Under the pieces are notes generated by a model. It was not told where the DNA came from, ran no database searches, and saw only the letters and a list, made by a program, of their open reading frames with translations. Below are positions 60,479 through 64,000 of a stretch of DNA of 64,000 nt, one piece after another (within the stretch, counting starts at the first letter, position 1; each line of letters starts with the position of its first letter). A program made the translations under genes and the position numbers. Source of the DNA: an uncultured Clostridium sp. (GTDB lineage: Bacteria; Bacillota; Clostridia; TANB77; CAG-508); assembly GCA_930980855.1 (NCBI GenBank), contig CAKNIZ010000002.1:1-64000 (forward strand). The letters are read 5' to 3'.

Positions 60479-60539
60479 TTTTTCTCCTTTATCCGAAACT
60501 TACAAGTTTTATATCATAATTCAAGTAAGTTCACTATTT

Positions 60540-61019
60540 TTATTTTATCTCAGTTACTATAAAATCTTTTGCATCTACTACATTACCAGTTATATTTGCA
60601 TTAAGTTTGATGGTTTCTCCTGGTTCTATATCTCCTATTACTGGTTTTCCAGTTGTTATTACATTTCCATTTTTATCTAGTATATCTATTTTAACTATTT
60701 CCGCATTATGCTTTGTTGCTCCATTATTTTTTACATCTGCTAATAATACTGTCATTCCATCCTTTTCTGTATATTGAATATTAGTTATTTCTAAGTTTTT
60801 ATATTTCTTAGTGTTATTTAGTTCTTGGCTTGTATTTATTTTCGTTCCATCATCCAATTCTTTTATATATTCTTCTTCATTTGCTATTGGACTTTGTGAG
60901 TTTTGATTTTGTAGTGTTTCTTCCTCTTTATCCCCAAATATTAATGCTAATATTACTATTAATACAATAACTATTACTGCCCCTAATAATATCATCCATT
61001 TCTTTCCATTTCTATTCAT
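60540..61019 (-). CDS. Membrane-anchored FxLYD-like domain protein
   Basis: N-terminal TM; YKNLEITNIQYTEKDGMTVLLADVKNNGATKHNAEIVKIDILDKNG. Confidence 0.65.
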   Translation of the reverse strand: MNRNGKKWMILLGAVIVIVLIVILALIFGDKEEETLQNQNSQSPIANEEEYIKELDDGTKINTSQELNNTKKYKNLEITNIQYTEKDGMTVLLADVKNNGATKHNAEIVKIDILDKNGNVITTGKPVIGDIEPGETIKLNANITGNVVDAKDFIVTEIK

Positions 61020-61087
61020 TTAATTCCCTCCTTAAATTTTTTCTTAATTAAAGATTCTTTTCATATTAGTAGTTGCATATCATGCAA

Positions 61088-61129
61088 AGAAACTATGCCT
61101 TTTAGATTCTTCTAAAAAGCATAGTTTCT
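61088..61129 (-). terminator. 19-bp hairpin attenuator/terminator, leader copy 2
   Basis: RNA arms AGAAACUAUGCUUUUUAGA / UCUAAAAGGCAUAGUUUCU fully paired, loop AGAA. Confidence 0.8.
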
Positions 61130-61200
61130 CTATGTCTACATAAGTCTATTTTGTTAGATTTCACCATATATATAGTCTTAAGACTTTCAATTTTTTTCAT
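61102..61200 (-). CDS. Leader short ORF copy 2 whose stop lies inside the hairpin
   Basis: AGGAGATAAACTAATG; MKKIESLKTIYMVKSNKIDLCRHRETMLFRRI*. Confidence 0.5.
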   Translation of the reverse strand: MKKIESLKTIYMVKSNKIDLCRHRETMLFRRI

Positions 61201-61289
61201 TAGTTTATCTCCTATTTATCTTTAATGTTATTCCTATTTTATACATATATTTTATTATAGTCAAGGTATTTTTACTCGATAATTCTATT

Positions 61290-62237
61290 TTATATTTCCT
61301 TATCAATATCTTCTTTCATTTTGCTTAGAACCTCAAAGCTTGCATCAAATTTTGCTTGTTCTTCTTCGCTTAAGCTAACATTTAATATATCTTCTACACC
61401 TTTATTACTAATAATCGCTGGTACACCAATATATAATCCAGAATGTCCATAGTTATCATCTAAATAAGTAGAAACAGTCAATATTTCATGTTCATTATTA
61501 AGTATTGTTTTTACTAATTTAGCTAATCCTAAACCAATTCCATAATATGTTGCTTTCTTTCTATTAATAATTTCATATGCTGCTTGTTGAACTTCTGTAT
61601 ATATTTCATCAAGTATTTTTTCGCTCTTTCCTCTTTCTTTTAGAATTTGTATTAATGGTTTACAACCAACGTAGCTATGTGACCAAGCAACAAATGATGA
61701 ATCTCCATGTTCTCCCATTATATATGCATGTATATTTTTTGGAGATATTTTTAATCTTTCTCCTAATAAATATCTTAATCTTGATGTATCTAACACTGTC
61801 CCTGAACCAATAACCTTATGTTTTGGGAAGTTTGACACTTTTTCTACAACATATGTCATTAAATCAACTGGATTTGTTGCAACAACAAATATTCCTTTAA
61901 ATCCTGATGCAACAACTTTTTCTGTTATATCTTTCATAATTCCTGCATTAGTTTTTGCAAGCTCTAATCTTGTTTGTCCTGGCTTTTGAGCTAGTCCTGC
62001 TGTTATAACAACTATATCAGCATTAGCACATTCATCATAATCTCCTGCCTTTATTTCTATTCTACTTGGAGCACAAGAAAGGCCATGAGCTAAATCCATT
62101 GCTTCTCCTTCTGCTTTATCTTTTAAAACATCTATTAAAACAAGTTCATTCACTCCTCCTTGGTTTTCTAAAGCATAAGCCATGCTCATTCCTACAAATC
62201 CTGTACCTACTAAAACTACTTTTCTTTTTGAAACCAT
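61290..62237 (-). CDS. ldh: L-lactate dehydrogenase
   Basis: KVVLVGTGFVGMSMAYAL, GSGTVLDTSRLRYLLGE, GEHGDSSF; start at 62237 after TTAGGAGG. Confidence 0.93.
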   Translation of the reverse strand: MVSKRKVVLVGTGFVGMSMAYALENQGGVNELVLIDVLKDKAEGEAMDLAHGLSCAPSRIEIKAGDYDECANADIVVITAGLAQKPGQTRLELAKTNAGIMKDITEKVVASGFKGIFVVATNPVDLMTYVVEKVSNFPKHKVIGSGTVLDTSRLRYLLGERLKISPKNIHAYIMGEHGDSSFVAWSHSYVGCKPLIQILKERGKSEKILDEIYTEVQQAAYEIINRKKATYYGIGLGLAKLVKTILNNEHEILTVSTYLDDNYGHSGLYIGVPAIISNKGVEDILNVSLSEEEQAKFDASFEVLSKMKEDIDKEI

Positions 62238-62334
62238 AATATTACCTCCTAAAATTTTGAATCTTGCTATTTTTATTATTGACATAATTTTACTTTTTAA
62301 TACAGCGTAAATATTATATTACAAAGTGAAAAAA

Positions 62335-62364
62335 AAATCAATTCCATTTTACTGGAATTGATTT
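62335..62364 (-). terminator. Terminator of small membrane protein gene
   Basis: AAATCAATTCCA/TGGAATTGATTT then T-run on minus strand. Confidence 0.8.
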
Positions 62365-62395
62365 AAAAATTTTCGAAAATCTTTATGTATTTTCC

Positions 62396-62773
62396 TTATA
62401 TTTTCTTCCAAAGTACATCTAAGCCGTCGTTTTCAATTACTTTTTCTTCTTTTTTTGCGTTTTTAGATTTTTTTCCACCTTTTGTTGTTTTACTTGCTTC
62501 AACTTGAATTTTATCTAACCATAAGAACATTAAGAATGAAATAAATATAAATATTTCATCTACAGCTATTGATACGGCAAAAGCTGTCATATTCGCTGTA
62601 TCTTCTAATGCTGATAATTCTATTGTATGACCTACTAGTATTGTTAAAAATACTAATAATACAATACATGGTATAGTATTCTTCTTATATTGATTTGCTA
62701 AGAAAGCACATAATATAACTAATACAAGCGCTACAACAACATATATTGGATTTGTAAAATCGATAATTGGCAT
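62396..62773 (-). CDS. Small membrane protein, hypothetical
   Basis: 125 aa, hydrophobic with Lys-rich tail. Confidence 0.6.
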   Translation of the reverse strand: MPIIDFTNPIYVVVALVLVILCAFLANQYKKNTIPCIVLLVFLTILVGHTIELSALEDTANMTAFAVSIAVDEIFIFISFLMFLWLDKIQVEASKTTKGGKKSKNAKKEEKVIENDGLDVLWKKI

Positions 62774-62876
62774 AGCTATTTCCTCCTTTGTTTTAGTTTA
62801 TTCAATAATATACTATTTACTTTATTTTTGCAATATATTTTATATTAAGATTATGTTACATTTATATTACATAGTT

Positions 62877-62974
62877 TTCGAAGTATTAAGATTTATAATT
62901 CCAAACGTAAGAATACGTTGGCCGGTTCACTCCAAGCTTTCGCTCACCTTAATTATAAATCTTAATACTTCGAA
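62877..62974. repeat. Variant palindromic element with perfect 24-bp terminal inverted repeat
   Basis: TTCGAAGTATTAAGATTTATAATT (62877-62900) / AATTATAAATCTTAATACTTCGAA (62951-62974). Confidence 0.9.
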
Positions 62975-62985
62975 ATAATAATATA

Positions 62986-64000
62986 TTATTGTAACTTCTT
63001 ACTTATAAACTCAGCAAGTTCAGTAGCTTTTTTTGTAATGTATTCCTGATTGTCTCCTTCTATCATAACTCTTACTAAAGGTTCTGTACCAGAAGCTCTG
63101 ATTAAAACTCTGCCATTTCCAGCGAACTCATCTTCTAATTTCTTAATTTTTTCTTGTATTTCTGGTTCTTTATCAAAATTATATTTTTTGTCAGAGTTTA
63201 CTTTAGCATTTATTAAAACTTGAGGATATATTTTTATTATTTTTGCAAGTTCTGAAACTTTCTTTTTCTCACTTAAAATACATCTTATAAGCATTAATGA
63301 TGTTAATATTCCATCACCAGTTGGATTGTAATCTAATAGTATAATATGTCCCGATTGCTCTCCTCCTAAATTGTATCCGTTTTCTAACATATTTTCTAAA
63401 ACATATCTATCTCCAACTTTTGTTTGTTCTAAATGTATATTATTGTCTTTGCAATATTTGCTCATTCCTAGGTTGCTCATAACTGTTGCAACTAATGTAT
63501 CTTTAGCAAGTTTTCCCTCTTTTTTTAGTTTATTTGAAATAATTGCCATAATTATATCGCCATCTACTTCATTTCCATTTTCATCAACAGCTAGGCATCT
63601 ATCTCCATCTCCATCATATGCAATTCCTAAACTGCAGTGATTTGCTGTAACAAATTTCTTTAACATATCTAAATGTGTTGAACCACAATTTTCGTTTATA
63701 TTTGTTCCATTTGGTGTATTATTTATGATATAATGCTTTATTCCTAGTGCTGTGTAAACTTTATCTGCAATAACTGATGTGGCGCCATTTGCAGTATCTA
63801 TTGCAACAACAAAGTCATCATCGTCATAATTTTCAAATTCATCTTCAAAATTCTTTCTAAAGAAATATAAGTACTCATCTAATAAGTCTTCTCTTATCTC
63901 TGATGTTCCAATTTTATTGCTTTCTGCCTTTAATTCTTCTATTTTATCTGAATCAAGTACTTCTTCTATTTCTTCCTCTAAACTATCTGGAATTTTCATT
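62986..64000 (-). CDS. glmM: Phosphoglucosamine mutase, C-terminal part (truncated by window)
   Basis: GIAYDGDGDRCLAVDENGNEVDGD; GEQSGHIIL; RASGTEPLVRVMIEG. Confidence 0.9.
   Translation of the reverse strand, partial: MKIPDSLEEEIEEVLDSDKIEELKAESNKIGTSEIREDLLDEYLYFFRKNFEDEFENYDDDDFVVAIDTANGATSVIADKVYTALGIKHYIINNTPNGTNINENCGSTHLDMLKKFVTANHCSLGIAYDGDGDRCLAVDENGNEVDGDIIMAIISNKLKKEGKLAKDTLVATVMSNLGMSKYCKDNNIHLEQTKVGDRYVLENMLENGYNLGGEQSGHIILLDYNPTGDGILTSLMLIRCILSEKKKVSELAKIIKIYPQVLINAKVNSDKKYNFDKEPEIQEKIKKLEDEFAGNGRVLIRASGTEPLVRVMIEGDNQEYITKKATELAEFISKKLQ

Noticed and set aside
13141-62974. Palindromic elements interpreted as a CRISPR array
   Set aside because: Copies are kilobases apart, not regularly spaced, and there are no cas genes in the window.

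Overview
AT-rich window from a Firmicutes/Clostridia-like, probably spore-forming chromosome; genes lie predominantly on the minus strand. Recognisable genes include mgtA, nagZ, xerC/D-type recombinase, dpaB (spoVFB), prfB, a Y-family polymerase with YolD, cysK, secA, murD, uvrA, uvrB, a histidine kinase/response regulator pair, a GGDEF-EAL protein, smpB, a cwlD-like amidase, fba, ldh and glmM (partial). The left end carries an AbiEi/AbiEii type IV toxin-antitoxin module. Three signals are not explained by gene annotation. (1) A dispersed family of at least ten 80-136 bp intergenic palindromic elements (ATTGTATATT...AATATACAAT, plus one variant with a perfect 24-bp terminal inverted repeat). 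Their arms extend into locus-specific flanks, so the two sides of one copy match each other but not other copies, and they sometimes contain inverted copies of a neighbouring gene's 3' end and stop codon. Internal stems show compensatory changes. (2) Two homologous leaders, upstream of an SUMF1-domain gene and a FxLYD/pilin-like operon. Each has a promoter, an RBS, a short ORF and an overlapping 19-bp hairpin terminator. In one copy a (TA)n microsatellite inside the short ORF sets whether translation stops before the terminator or runs into it, which could be a phase-variable attenuation switch. (3) Compositionally foreign single-gene cassettes with their own terminators, plus a decayed remnant of a probable third. 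Also noted: palindromic operators over promoters, a LexA-like box, a GNAT pseudogene, a frameshifted pilin-like gene, a frameshift-free prfB and a structured leader before cysK. All claims come from reading the sequence; no database search or folding program was run.
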